DNA of 8,078 nucleotides from Cyanobacteria bacterium HKST-UBA02 (GCA_020431945.1 JAGQHH010000368.1:1-8078); one strand, 5' to 3'. Shown: positions 1 to 6,006, counted from the first letter of the stretch. Program-made: numbers and translations. The notes: generated by a model not told the origin, from the sequence alone.

Positions 1-2
1 CC

Positions 3-830
3 GCCGGCGCTGTCGGTTGGACCACCTTCAACATCGTCGGCTTCGGGCTTTTCGGCAGCCTGGCCTGCGCCGCCGCAGCGGCGGTATTCACCTTCGTGGT
101 CGCTTTCCCGCTGGTCTATCTGGGTACCCGCCTGGTCCTGCGGCCGCTCCTGGCCAGCTGGCTCGGCGAGCCCCTGGTGCGCTTCCACAAGGCTGCCGTG
201 GAGGCGGTAGCGGACCTCTTCGAGTCCTTCTTCGAAGCCTCCCAGCGCACCTACGGTGACCGGACGCCCTACCGGAGCGTCTTCCTGCACACCGTCAACC
301 TGGTCCTGGCAGCCGGTGTCGCATTCGGTGCCTGGTATCTGACCAGCGTCACCCTGGTCTTCGCCGTCTGGCTGGCAGCAGCCATCACGGTGCTGGCGAC
401 CCTGCTCTCCTACTTGCTTGCCGGCAAGTTCCTCCTCAAGGTCGGCAATCCGGTAGTCGGCGTCATCGCCGGCGTGGCTGGCGGCATCTTCGTGGGCACC
501 TTCGCCCATGCCGCTCAGGACTATGGCTACTGGGTCTCGGTGCCGGTCGGTCTCGTGACCGCCACCCTCACCTATGGTCTGGTCTTCCCCATCGCCTACC
601 TGATCCTGCGCGCCATCATCAATGTCACGAGCCCGGAACGCTGGCTCGAGCCGGTGCTAGCCGGAGCGCATGGCTGGTGCTGGACCCGCTTTACCAGCGC
701 CTGGGAAGACTTCATGTCGGTGTACCGTCGGGTACGCGACTCGATCAAGCCTTTCTGGGAGAGCCTCAAGGCTACCTATGAGGAAGTTCGCCAGAACGTA
801 GCCAACCTCTTCCCCGGCAACAAGAGCTAG
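3..830 (+). CDS. Polytopic membrane protein of unknown function, 5'-truncated by the window edge
   Basis: The frame is open from the first complete codon at base 3 to a TAG at 828-830, giving 275 visible residues; the true start lies upstream of the window. An internal GTG at 96 is not a convincing start because the frame upstream of it encodes a good hydrophobic helix. Hydrophobic stretches lie near visible residues 8-40 (probably two helices), 93-115, 117-140, 149-170 and 177-206, so roughly six membrane spans. Between the second and third is an amphipathic, charged stretch (about 57-90). After the last span comes a polar C-terminal tail of about 65 residues (211-275), rich in aromatic and charged residues with helical periodicity and ending in NKS. 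I recognise no family motif and no catalytic or transport signature. The gene is followed directly by an intrinsic terminator, so it ends its transcription unit. That it is a real membrane protein is well supported; its role is unknown. Confidence 0.8.
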   Translation, partial: AGAVGWTTFNIVGFGLFGSLACAAAAAVFTFVVAFPLVYLGTRLVLRPLLASWLGEPLVRFHKAAVEAVADLFESFFEASQRTYGDRTPYRSVFLHTVNLVLAAGVAFGAWYLTSVTLVFAVWLAAAITVLATLLSYLLAGKFLLKVGNPVVGVIAGVAGGIFVGTFAHAAQDYGYWVSVPVGLVTATLTYGLVFPIAYLILRAIINVTSPERWLEPVLAGAHGWCWTRFTSAWEDFMSVYRRVRDSIKPFWESLKATYEEVRQNVANLFPGNKS

Positions 831-856
831 GAAGAAGGCAGCTGAATCGCTTTTAC

Positions 857-902
857 GTGCGTGGTGTCCGGATAGAACCGGACACCACGCGCCGCTCTTT
901 TT
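857..902 (+). terminator. Intrinsic terminator of the membrane-protein gene
   Basis: A perfect 12-bp stem (859-870 with 879-890), extendable by a G-U and a G-C pair to 14 bp, encloses an 8-base loop. It is followed by CGCTCTTTTT ending at 902. It begins 27 bases after the stop codon of the plus-strand gene and faces the minus-strand terminator at 940-990, so the two convergent units are insulated from each other. Confidence 0.85.
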
Positions 903-939
903 AACGCCATTTACTACTATATGATTTAGCATAACCAAC

Positions 940-990
940 AAAAAGAGAAAGCGGAGCAGGGTCGATCCCTGCACCGCTTTTGTTCTCTTT
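940..990 (-). terminator. Intrinsic terminator of the minus-strand two-gene unit
   Basis: Read on the minus strand, the arms at 980-967 and 961-948 pair over 14 positions with a single mismatch around a 5-base loop. An outer AAAGAGA/TCTCTTT pairing (about 990-984 with 948-942) could lengthen the stem, competing with the T-rich run CTCTTTTTG that follows on that strand. It starts a few bases after the TGA of the 169-residue gene. Confidence 0.8.
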
Positions 991-995
991 CCCGG

Positions 996-1505
996 TCAGG
1001 ACCAGGCGAGCTCGTACCAGAAGCCCACCCGCTTGAGCACCGCGACGATTGCCGGATAGCTCCGGATCTTGTCGCTCTCGTTGCGAGCGACAGCTTTTGC
1101 CCGGTCGAACTCCCGGCGGCGCAGGTAGAAGACCAGGGTGCGCACACAACTGACGCCGCGGCCCTGATTCTCTCCGGACTGCAGCCGGTCGAGCTCATCG
1201 GCGAGAGCGCCTTCCGGGAATCCGAAATAGACGATCTCCTCGAAGGGCGCCTCGCTGAGCATCCGGTACTCCAGCTTGACACCGGGCTCAGAGGTGTCGA
1301 CACTCTCACTGCTCAGATGAGAGTCCTCATGGGGCTCCACCTCCAGGAGGTCGGCGCTCTGACACTGTCTGTAACCCTCCGGCTTGCCGCGGAGATACTC
1401 GATGACAGCCAGACGAGCCAGGCGCTCGCTGCTTGCCACCACGACAGTGCATCCGGAACCCGCACCTTCCGGGTCCCAGTGTTTGACGGTGAAGGCTCTG
1501 AGCAT
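996..1505 (-). CDS. Hypothetical protein, 169 residues
   Basis: ATG (1505-1503) to TGA (998-996), 169 residues. The start is supported by AAAGGA at 1518-1513, seven bases before the ATG and inside the end of the upstream gene. That gene's stop ends one base before this start, so the two are almost certainly cotranscribed and may be translationally coupled. I recognise no family. There is no signal peptide or membrane segment, so it is probably cytoplasmic. Three parts are visible: an N-terminal part (about 1-55) that looks like a small alpha/beta fold with an RLARLAVIEYLRG helix; a polar, acidic, Ser/Glu-rich linker (about 56-75); and a C-terminal part (about 76-169) ending in a basic helix around FYLRRREFDRAKAVARNESD and the aromatic end FWYELAWS. 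Coding character and context support a real gene. I assign no function. Confidence 0.75.
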   Translation of the reverse strand: MLRAFTVKHWDPEGAGSGCTVVVASSERLARLAVIEYLRGKPEGYRQCQSADLLEVEPHEDSHLSSESVDTSEPGVKLEYRMLSEAPFEEIVYFGFPEGALADELDRLQSGENQGRGVSCVRTLVFYLRRREFDRAKAVARNESDKIRSYPAIVAVLKRVGFWYELAWS

Positions 1506-1506
1506 T

Positions 1507-1818
1507 TCAGAATCCTTTGCGGCGATGTTTCATGTACAAGTTGTCGATGGCGCCTGCGATCATGCCGAGAGCCGCGCCGGCGACGAAGCCGAGCATGACA
1601 TACCAGGACACCGCCATGAGAGCCACATGCATGACCGGGACACCGGTGATGTCCACCACCGGCGTATAGACCGTGAGGTAGTAGCAGCGACCGACCACCG
1701 CCGCAGTGACGACAAGGGCAAGCAGAGCCGAACGATTGCGGCCGCCCAGGAGAAAGCCCGGGATGAGTACCAGGATGCCCAGAAGCGGGCTGAAGTTATC
1801 GACGATTCGCCAGAACAT
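1507..1818 (-). CDS. Small integral membrane protein, 103 residues
   Basis: The frame is open further upstream (to an ATG at 1899), but the start at 1818-1816 (protein MFWRIVDNF...) is chosen because AAGGAG at 1830-1825 lies six bases before it and because the upstream extension is polar and crosses a leader stem-loop. The 103-residue product has hydrophobic segments near 9-25, 29-51 and 60-92; the last is long enough for one extended or two short helices. The C-terminus is short and basic (YMKHRRKGF), which by the positive-inside rule suggests it is cytoplasmic. A GXXXG-like run (FVAGAALGMIAGA) in the last helix could support helix packing. I do not recognise the family. Its TGA (1509-1507) is one base before the ATG of the following hypothetical gene, so the pair probably works together, for instance as a membrane protein with a soluble partner. 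That last point is inference. Confidence 0.75.
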   Translation of the reverse strand: MFWRIVDNFSPLLGILVLIPGFLLGGRNRSALLALVVTAAVVGRCYYLTVYTPVVDITGVPVMHVALMAVSWYVMLGFVAGAALGMIAGAIDNLYMKHRRKGF

Positions 1819-1885
1819 AGATAGCTCCTTGGCTGGTTTGAGAAAGAACCTCCCGAAACCTTCCCGATCTCCGAACCAACAAACA

Positions 1886-1928
1886 ACGCTTCCACACATA
1901 CAGCCAGGGGCTGTTTGCGAAGAAGCGT
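1886..1928 (-). other. Two-part stem-loop in the leader of the small membrane-protein gene
   Basis: An inner perfect hairpin, ACAGCC/GGCTGT (1900-1905 with 1909-1914, 3-base loop), sits inside an outer 7-bp stem, ACGCTTC/GAAGCGT (1886-1892 with 1922-1928), separated by a symmetric 7x7 internal loop with a few possible pairs. It is 68 bases upstream of the ATG at 1818. On the minus strand it is followed by TGTTTGTTGG, which is too interrupted to call a terminator. It could be an RNA leader structure or a DNA dyad; the sequence alone does not decide. Confidence 0.35.
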
Positions 1929-1989
1929 AAGTAATGCTGGCAGGAGATCGAAAGGGAATTTGGAACCTGTTGCTAGGATTCGAGAAGTT

Positions 1990-2003
1990 ATACTCATGAG
2001 TAT
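1990..2003. promoter_or_regulatory. Perfect 14-bp palindrome, candidate operator
   Basis: ATACTCATGAGTAT is an exact inverted repeat with no spacer, in the gap between the divergent small-membrane-protein and cupin genes. On the minus strand it overlaps TATAAC, a 5/6 match to a -10 box, but I find no good -35 partner. A regulator bound here could act on either gene. The regulator is not identifiable from the sequence. Confidence 0.4.
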
Positions 2004-2012
2004 CAAATCAGA

Positions 2013-2029
2013 AAGACGAAAATCGTCTT
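2013..2029. repeat. Inverted repeat, 7-bp arms
   Basis: AAGACGA (2013-2019), a 3-base spacer AAA, then TCGTCTT (2023-2029). It lies 10 bases after the 14-bp palindrome and upstream of the cupin gene. There is no U tract on either side, so it does not look like a terminator; an operator half or an RNA hairpin is more likely. Confidence 0.35.
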
Positions 2030-2043
2030 CGTGGCCTCGACTC

Positions 2044-2068
2044 ATTGATGGAAATACGAATTATCAAT
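2044..2068. repeat. Inverted repeat ATTGAT-N13-ATCAAT
   Basis: ATTGAT (2044-2049) and ATCAAT (2063-2068) are exact inverted copies with centres 19 bases apart, ending 31 bases before the cupin ATG. The N13 spacing is too wide for the CRP/FNR N4 or N6 pattern. TTGATG within the left arm could also be a -35 box, but the 17-spaced hexamer TAGTTA is a poor -10. Confidence 0.3.
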
Positions 2069-2099
2069 AGTTAGCGCAGCCAGCACGGACCTCTAATAA

Positions 2100-2402
2100 A
2101 TGAGCCTGGTTATTTCAAGAAGCAAATATAGAGATTCAATCGAATCAGGCAATATCGCTGCCGAGCTCAGGAGGCAGGGACTCGAGGTATTTGCCTGGAG
2201 CGACGCCCCCGGAGCCACTTATAGCCCGCACAGCCACGGGCACGACGAGACCATCGTAGTCATCGCCGGCTGTATCGAGTTCGAGATCGATGGTGTCAGA
2301 CATCTTCTCGAGAAAGGAGACGAGCTCGTACTGCCGGCCGGCACCGTGCATAGCGCCGTCAATCCGGGCGATAAGCCCGTACGCTACCTTATCTGTTCCT
2401 GA
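2100..2402 (+). CDS. Small single-domain cupin protein
   Basis: ATG 2100 to TGA 2402, 100 residues. Both conserved cupin motifs are intact. Motif 1 reads G38-(X5)-H44-X-H46-(X3)-E50-(X6)-G57 and motif 2 reads G73-(X5)-P79-X-G81-(X2)-H84-(X3)-N88. H44, H46, E50 and H84 are the expected metal ligands, so a metal-binding beta-barrel is likely. The length suits a one-domain cupin, preceded by about 30 residues (an AAELRRQGLEVFAW segment) leading into the barrel. There is no signal peptide, so it is cytoplasmic. Substrates vary widely in this superfamily (isomerases, dioxygenases, sensors) and nothing here fixes one. The Shine-Dalgarno is weak (GGA, ten bases before the ATG), so the start is slightly uncertain, though no other start fits. 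Upstream are three dyads suggesting regulation. It is tail to tail with the debranching-enzyme gene, with one base between stop codons. Confidence 0.9.
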   Translation: MSLVISRSKYRDSIESGNIAAELRRQGLEVFAWSDAPGATYSPHSHGHDETIVVIAGCIEFEIDGVRHLLEKGDELVLPAGTVHSAVNPGDKPVRYLICS

Positions 2403-2403
2403 G

Positions 2404-4554
2404 CTATTGCTTGATCACCCAGCGCAGCCAGCGCATAGCCTCCGCCACAGAGATGCTGTAGACAGGACAGCCCCGGGGGAGATGCGGCCGATTGCCGTCG
2501 AACATCTCGGAGATCGAACCGAGACAATCCTCTTCCATGAAGTGGTCGAAGAAAGGCTGCATGGTCAGCCTGATCCGGTTGGCGGTCTCCGGTCCCCTGC
2601 CATGAGCATTGATCAGAGCGTCGCAATAATGTCCCAGGAGCCAGGGCCAGCCTGTTCCCTGGTGCCGGCAGAGGTCACGGTGATAGCGATCGGGATGCTC
2701 GAAACCACATCCGAACACGCCTTGGTAGCTGGGGTCGGAAGCAGAAAGAGAGCGGATTCCCATGGGGATGAGAAGCTCGCTTTCGACAGCACGAAGGATA
2801 GACTTCTCCTGGTCCTGGCGTAACGCCCGAAATGGTAGCGATACCGCCAGGAGCTGGTTGCAGCGAACACTGTCATCGCTCTTGCCGGTGGGCACGACTC
2901 CCAGCTCGATGACATCGAAGAGGCAGGCCCGATCATCGTTCCAGAATTTCTGCATGGAGGCCCCGGCGAGTTTCGCCACTTCAGCCAGCTCCGCCGCCTC
3001 GGGCAGGCTCGTCTCCAGACTCTCCATGAAAAACTTGATGGTCTCGAGATAGTTGTACCAGAGGGCGCAGAGCTCCACGGCTTTGCCCGGTCTCGGGGTA
3101 ATCGGAATGCCTTCTACTTTGGCATCCATCCAGGTGAACTCTCTGGTCTTGTGGGCACAGCGCAAGAGACCGTCGCTGGAGTCCGCTTTGATACCGTCAT
3201 TGACACCATTCAGATAAGCGCTTGCCGCCTCAACCATTTGAGGCAGGAGGCTCTCGATGAGCTCTCTGTCTCTGGTAACCGAATAATACTTGTAGAGGGC
3301 CCAGCCCCACCAGAGGGTGACATCGGCACCTTCGTACTCGGATCGGCATTCCTCGGTCGGATAGTCATAATCGAGACTGTGATTGGGTATGATCCCGCTG
3401 CGCATGCGCTCGGAATAAGTGCGCAGGAGCCTCGCGCCCGAATCGAAACGGCGCGTAGCTACTGTCAGACCGGGAAGGCTCAGCATGGCGGCACGCCCGC
3501 CGTCGTTATACCAGGGATAACCTTCCACCACCATCACCGGCGCATCGTCATCGGTAGAAGTGCTCACCAGAAATTGATCGCAAGCGATGAGCATCATATC
3601 GGCACGCTGGGAGCCATCGAGATTAGCCCGCTCGATGAGACCGGACTGGCGCTCTACGACTGCATCCACCGCGGTCCGGCAATCGGGTTTGTGGATCGGA
3701 TTCTCGAAGCTGGCCCCGACGGTGAATTCTTCCTCGGCTTTGAGAGTCGAAGTGACCGAACCGACATAGAAGAGATCCTCGGTATCGGGCAGCCCTCTGA
3801 TAGACTCAGTGGGCCAGCGGAAATCCCACCACCACTGCTTATGCGACTCGTAGCTGCCCTCGCTCCAGGTCAAACAGAGCCGTCTTGCGTGATCATCCAG
3901 GATGATCACGCTCTGGTTGGCCGACACGAACTGCGAATACTTTTTGTCCGAGGACCCCTTCACCTCTTCATGGAACCCACGATAGCCGACCAGAAATTTA
4001 CAGGTCAGCTTCACCGACTCGAAGGATCGGTCGGGATCGGGCATCCAGTAGTAGCCGAAAACCACCTCGTCGGTGCCCCAGGGATGAACGAGCTGGCGGA
4101 TCAGATAATTGCCCTCGACCTCGAAGACCCAGGTCGGCACGGGAAGTGGCGCAAAACACTCGATGAATTTGTAACCCGTTGGAGAAACGACTCCCGAGGC
4201 CCAGTGGTTGGTGGAAAGCTCGAACTCCCGGCCATCCAGAGAGAGGACCTCCTCGATTCGGTTGAGAATCACATGACGGTTGTGCGGCGGAGGCAGGGCG
4301 GCAACCAGGGAGGCATGGTACCGCCTGCGGTTGGCACCCGAAACAGTGCCCATCGAATAACCACCCAGACCATTGGTGACCAGCCACTCTCTGCCGTCAG
4401 GCTTGTCTTTGGACGGATACCAGACTGGCACCTCGTATTTGAGAGCCGGATGGCGCGATTTCAACCAGCTGATCAATCCGAATGTCATGGGCCACCGAAA
4501 GTCGAGGGACGAATTCTCTTGAAGTAATGGTAACTCTTTTTGCCCTTCTGCCAT
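2404..4554 (-). CDS. Glycogen debranching enzyme-like amylo-alpha-1,6-glucosidase (GDE_N + GDE_C, GH133 type)
   Basis: ATG 4554 to TAG 2404, 716 residues; an in-frame TTG at 4563 and an ATG at 4488 are alternative starts. The family removes alpha-1,6-linked glucose at branch points of glycogen-like polymers in the cytoplasm. The N-terminal domain (about 45-290) carries EWLVTNGLGGYSMGTVSG (56-73), NRRRYHASLVAALPPP (75-90) and NRIEEVL. The C-terminal (alpha/alpha)6 domain (about 310-715) shows YPWYNDGGRAAMLSLPGL (346-363), DVTLWWGWAL (411-420), FTWMDAKV...TPRPGKAVELCALWYN (473-501), NQLLAVSLPF (566-575), HQGTGWPWLLG (631-641) and GSISEMFDGNRPHLPRGC (679-696). The eukaryotic-type 4-alpha-glucanotransferase domain is absent, as is usual for prokaryotic members. 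Odd: the family's WGRDT signature reads GGRAA at 352-356, and the usual 'QAWSVAE' near the end reads YSISVAE. Family membership is very likely; activity may be altered or lost. Confidence 0.9.
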   Translation of the reverse strand: MAEGQKELPLLQENSSLDFRWPMTFGLISWLKSRHPALKYEVPVWYPSKDKPDGREWLVTNGLGGYSMGTVSGANRRRYHASLVAALPPPHNRHVILNRIEEVLSLDGREFELSTNHWASGVVSPTGYKFIECFAPLPVPTWVFEVEGNYLIRQLVHPWGTDEVVFGYYWMPDPDRSFESVKLTCKFLVGYRGFHEEVKGSSDKKYSQFVSANQSVIILDDHARRLCLTWSEGSYESHKQWWWDFRWPTESIRGLPDTEDLFYVGSVTSTLKAEEEFTVGASFENPIHKPDCRTAVDAVVERQSGLIERANLDGSQRADMMLIACDQFLVSTSTDDDAPVMVVEGYPWYNDGGRAAMLSLPGLTVATRRFDSGARLLRTYSERMRSGIIPNHSLDYDYPTEECRSEYEGADVTLWWGWALYKYYSVTRDRELIESLLPQMVEAASAYLNGVNDGIKADSSDGLLRCAHKTREFTWMDAKVEGIPITPRPGKAVELCALWYNYLETIKFFMESLETSLPEAAELAEVAKLAGASMQKFWNDDRACLFDVIELGVVPTGKSDDSVRCNQLLAVSLPFRALRQDQEKSILRAVESELLIPMGIRSLSASDPSYQGVFGCGFEHPDRYHRDLCRHQGTGWPWLLGHYCDALINAHGRGPETANRIRLTMQPFFDHFMEEDCLGSISEMFDGNRPHLPRGCPVYSISVAEAMRWLRWVIKQ

Positions 4555-4567
4555 TCTCTTCAAAACA

Positions 4568-4597
4568 TTTATACTATTCTATTTAGTAATTTATCCA
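4568..4597 (-). promoter_or_regulatory. Possible promoter of the debranching-enzyme gene
   Basis: On the minus strand, TATAAA (4573-4568) lies 18 bases after TGGATA (4597-4592), matches of 5/6 and 4/6 to the -10 and -35 consensus, in a clearly AT-rich pocket. It would start transcription near 4561, only about seven bases before the ATG at 4554, where there is no Shine-Dalgarno with usual spacing. Either the mRNA is nearly leaderless, or translation starts at the downstream ATG (4488). Confidence 0.35.
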
Positions 4598-4619
4598 GGA
4601 AGAAGTAAAACTCCAGACA

Positions 4620-4647
4620 CACCACTGCGAGAAACCCGCAGATGGTG
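4620..4647 (-). terminator. Hairpin after the HD-domain gene, weak terminator candidate
   Basis: Arms at 4647-4637 and 4629-4620 pair over ten base pairs with one bulged base and a 7-base loop, 42 bases after the HD gene's stop. The T-rich stretch (TTTTACTTCTT) begins about ten bases later on the minus strand, so it is not a textbook terminator. It could slow or end read-through into the debranching-enzyme gene. Confidence 0.3.
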
Positions 4648-4688
4648 CGCCGAAGTCTTACTGAAGCAAGGTTTGATCTTTACCCGAG

Positions 4689-5558
4689 CTATTCAGGCAT
4701 GCCCCTGCGGAAGCTTATTCCGTGCATGGGGACCCAGCCGCCTTTGTTGCCATTGGCGGTTTCGTCCCACATATGGCGGACGCCGTTGAACTCGATGCGG
4801 AAGAAGAACCCGAACTTACGGGAGCCCTTGCCGCATGCGAAGAACGAATCGGCGAACCAGTCCAGGGTGACGATCTCTTTGATGGTCGCCACGGATTCGT
4901 CCACGGTGAGCTTCAGCACGATTTCGCCGGTGGGTTGCTCGGCTTCGGGATCGTTGACGTCCACGAAAAGCTCGGCTTCCTTGATGGCGAAGTTCACCCG
5001 GTCATGAGCGGCGTTGTACCAGAAGTCCTTCCGGGCCAGCGTCCACTTGCCGATACCGCAATAGCTCAGGACACGCAGGATGAGAGCCTTGTCGGACCTC
5101 ACCCGCGCCTCGTCGCCAATGCACTTGTCGGCGATGACCACGATGGCGTGCTCATCCGAGCGGATACCGTTCTTGATGACGGAGCCCGCCCGGTGGTGCA
5201 CGATGATGCGACAGATTCGCGCCACCAGGTCAACCGGAATACCGTGCTTCTTGAGATAGCGGTTGGCGATTCGAGCGCCTTCCACATGGTGGTTCTTGAT
5301 GTCCACCGCTCGGCCGATGTCGTGGAGCCAGGCAGAGACGGGAATAACGAACTCCCGCGTGACCTCGTCCATGCGATCGGGGAAAATCTCGTGAAGCTGC
5401 TTCGTGAGCTTGAGAGCCAGCGCCGTGACCTCGTCCCCGTGGACGTAATCATGGCGAGTCTGCCCGCTCGAGTTGCGATCACCTTGCTCGTAAATCGAGA
5501 GTAGTTCCGGATCACGATACATGCGATCACGGAACTCTTTCAGTTCCGCGATATTCAT
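4689..5558 (-). CDS. HD-domain metal-dependent phosphohydrolase with uncharacterised C-terminal region
   Basis: ATG 5558 to TAG 4689, 289 residues. A strong Shine-Dalgarno (AAAGAGGAG at 5574-5566) sits seven bases before the ATG. The N-terminal two-thirds is an HD domain: H40 (YVHGDEV), H79-D80 (AWLHDIGR), H90/H91 (NHHVEGA), H121/H122 (IVHHR) and D144 (VIADKC), all in the order expected for metal ligands. The extra histidine pairs mean two or three metals could be bound. Members hydrolyse phosphoester bonds, often in nucleotides or cyclic nucleotides; the substrate here is unknown. The GYP motif of c-di-GMP phosphodiesterases is absent. Residues from about 185 to 289 form a separate region, partly beta-rich by eye (GEIVLKLTVDESVATIKEIV, then KFGFFFRIEFNGVRHMWDE), which I cannot assign. 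It may be a sensing or binding domain. There is no signal peptide. The gene is probably transcribed alone, 134 bases upstream of the debranching enzyme on the same strand. Confidence 0.85.
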   Translation of the reverse strand: MNIAELKEFRDRMYRDPELLSIYEQGDRNSSGQTRHDYVHGDEVTALALKLTKQLHEIFPDRMDEVTREFVIPVSAWLHDIGRAVDIKNHHVEGARIANRYLKKHGIPVDLVARICRIIVHHRAGSVIKNGIRSDEHAIVVIADKCIGDEARVRSDKALILRVLSYCGIGKWTLARKDFWYNAAHDRVNFAIKEAELFVDVNDPEAEQPTGEIVLKLTVDESVATIKEIVTLDWFADSFFACGKGSRKFGFFFRIEFNGVRHMWDETANGNKGGWVPMHGISFRRGMPE

Positions 5559-5574
5559 ACATTCACTCCTCTTT

Positions 5575-5828
5575 ACGAGTTCTTGTTAGTAAAACTGTGT
5601 TCTATCCCCGCCCCCAGGCGCAGTCGAATAAGTCTCAAATTGGCTATTCAGTGCTTGTCTTGGTCTATCTCAGGCTGGGGTGGAAGGAAGGAACGCTTTG
5701 AAACTAGCAATGAGCTCTCTTAAAAGGCAATATTTGTATCTTTACAACCATGTAAAGCCTTGATTCACAGGGGACAAAGAGGCAAGACCAGGCTGCGCCA
5801 CCTAGCGCAGGGCTGGCAATCGGATGAC
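5575..5828. other. Non-coding gap upstream of the HD gene; small dyads only
   Basis: No supported protein gene. The stretch should hold the HD gene's promoter on the minus strand, but I find no pair of hexamers good enough to name. Two inverted repeats are visible: CTTTAC-N6-GTAAAG (5740-5757), which can be extended by AAGG/CCTT (5724-5727 with 5758-5761) across an asymmetric internal bulge, and a GC-rich hairpin CCAG-g-CTGCGC...GCGCAG-gg-CTGG (5788-5816). Neither has a U tract on the minus strand. Confidence 0.5.
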
Positions 5829-5857
5829 AAAAAAAAGAGGCGCCATTACGGTGCCTC
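5829..5857 (-). terminator. Intrinsic terminator with eight-U tract
   Basis: On the minus strand the arms at 5857-5850 and 5844-5837 form an 8-bp stem with one A-C mismatch and a 5-base loop, followed at once by eight T (5836-5829). It is 186 bases beyond the stop codon of the MerR-like gene, unusually far for that gene alone, which fits it also ending a separate small transcript. Confidence 0.85.
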
Positions 5858-6000
5858 TCTCAATTGCTCGCAGGACCGGTGCTGCCCTCGGTAGAAAACA
5901 TCCCTGCTCTCTCTCCCTTGAGAACCTGCGATATGGAATTGTCTCGTCTGTCTCCTTATACCCACCCGGTTTTTATCGGAATTAGGACGGGTCTCTTTAT
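5829..6000 (-). ncRNA. Candidate small RNA, about 170 nt, class unknown
   Basis: A promoter (6035-6007) and a strong terminator (5857-5829) on the same strand bracket about 170 bases with no open frame of note. Visible pairing includes a long-range helix CAAUU/AAUUG (5941-5937 with 5865-5861) stacked outside CGCAGG/CCUGCG (5930-5925 with 5874-5869), an inner ACCG/CGGU helix, and an upstream ACCCG...CGGGU hairpin. The length is in the range of 6S RNA, but I cannot map a central bubble of the right size, and the SRP RNA signature is absent. The alternative is that the stretch is just a long 3' UTR of the MerR-like gene, whose stop is at 6044. Boundaries are inferred from the promoter and terminator only. 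Confidence 0.4.
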
Positions 6001-6006
6001 GAGACT

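Noticed and set aside
1384..1824. A 146-codon plus-strand frame across the two small minus-strand genes
   Set aside because: It spans the junction of two genes that have good starts and coupling on the minus strand. Its product is a charged low-complexity sequence without motif or ribosome site.
1819..1899. N-terminal extension of the small membrane protein to an ATG at 1899
   Set aside because: The ATG at 1818 has AAGGAG at ideal spacing. The extra 27 residues are polar, and the longer start lacks a ribosome site.
2370..2393. GATAAG-N12-CTTATC dyad at the end of the cupin gene, considered as a shared terminator
   Set aside because: Large loop, only 6 bp, inside coding sequence, and no U tract on either strand.
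3151..4527. A 458-codon open frame on the plus strand opposite the debranching-enzyme gene
   Set aside because: It lies wholly within the opposite strand of a gene with clear family motifs, has no recognisable domain and no ribosome binding site. Long antisense frames are common in GC-rich genes.
4722..5504. A 260-codon plus-strand frame opposite the HD-domain gene
   Set aside because: The minus-strand product has all HD ligands and a strong Shine-Dalgarno. The plus frame has no motif and is its mirror.
5710..5763. A 17-residue plus-strand frame (MSSLKRQYLYLYNHVKP) in the gap upstream of the HD gene, considered as a leader peptide
   Set aside because: The purine-rich AAGGAAGGAA is too far from the ATG (about 20 bases). 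No plus-strand gene follows, and the frame overlaps a hairpin that explains the sequence as well.
5829..6000. 6S RNA or SRP RNA identity for the candidate small RNA
   Set aside because: The length suits 6S, but only about 50 bases lie inside the CGCAGG/CCUGCG helix and I cannot draw the central bubble. The SRP tetraloop and GGTCAGG-type motif are missing, so no class is assigned.
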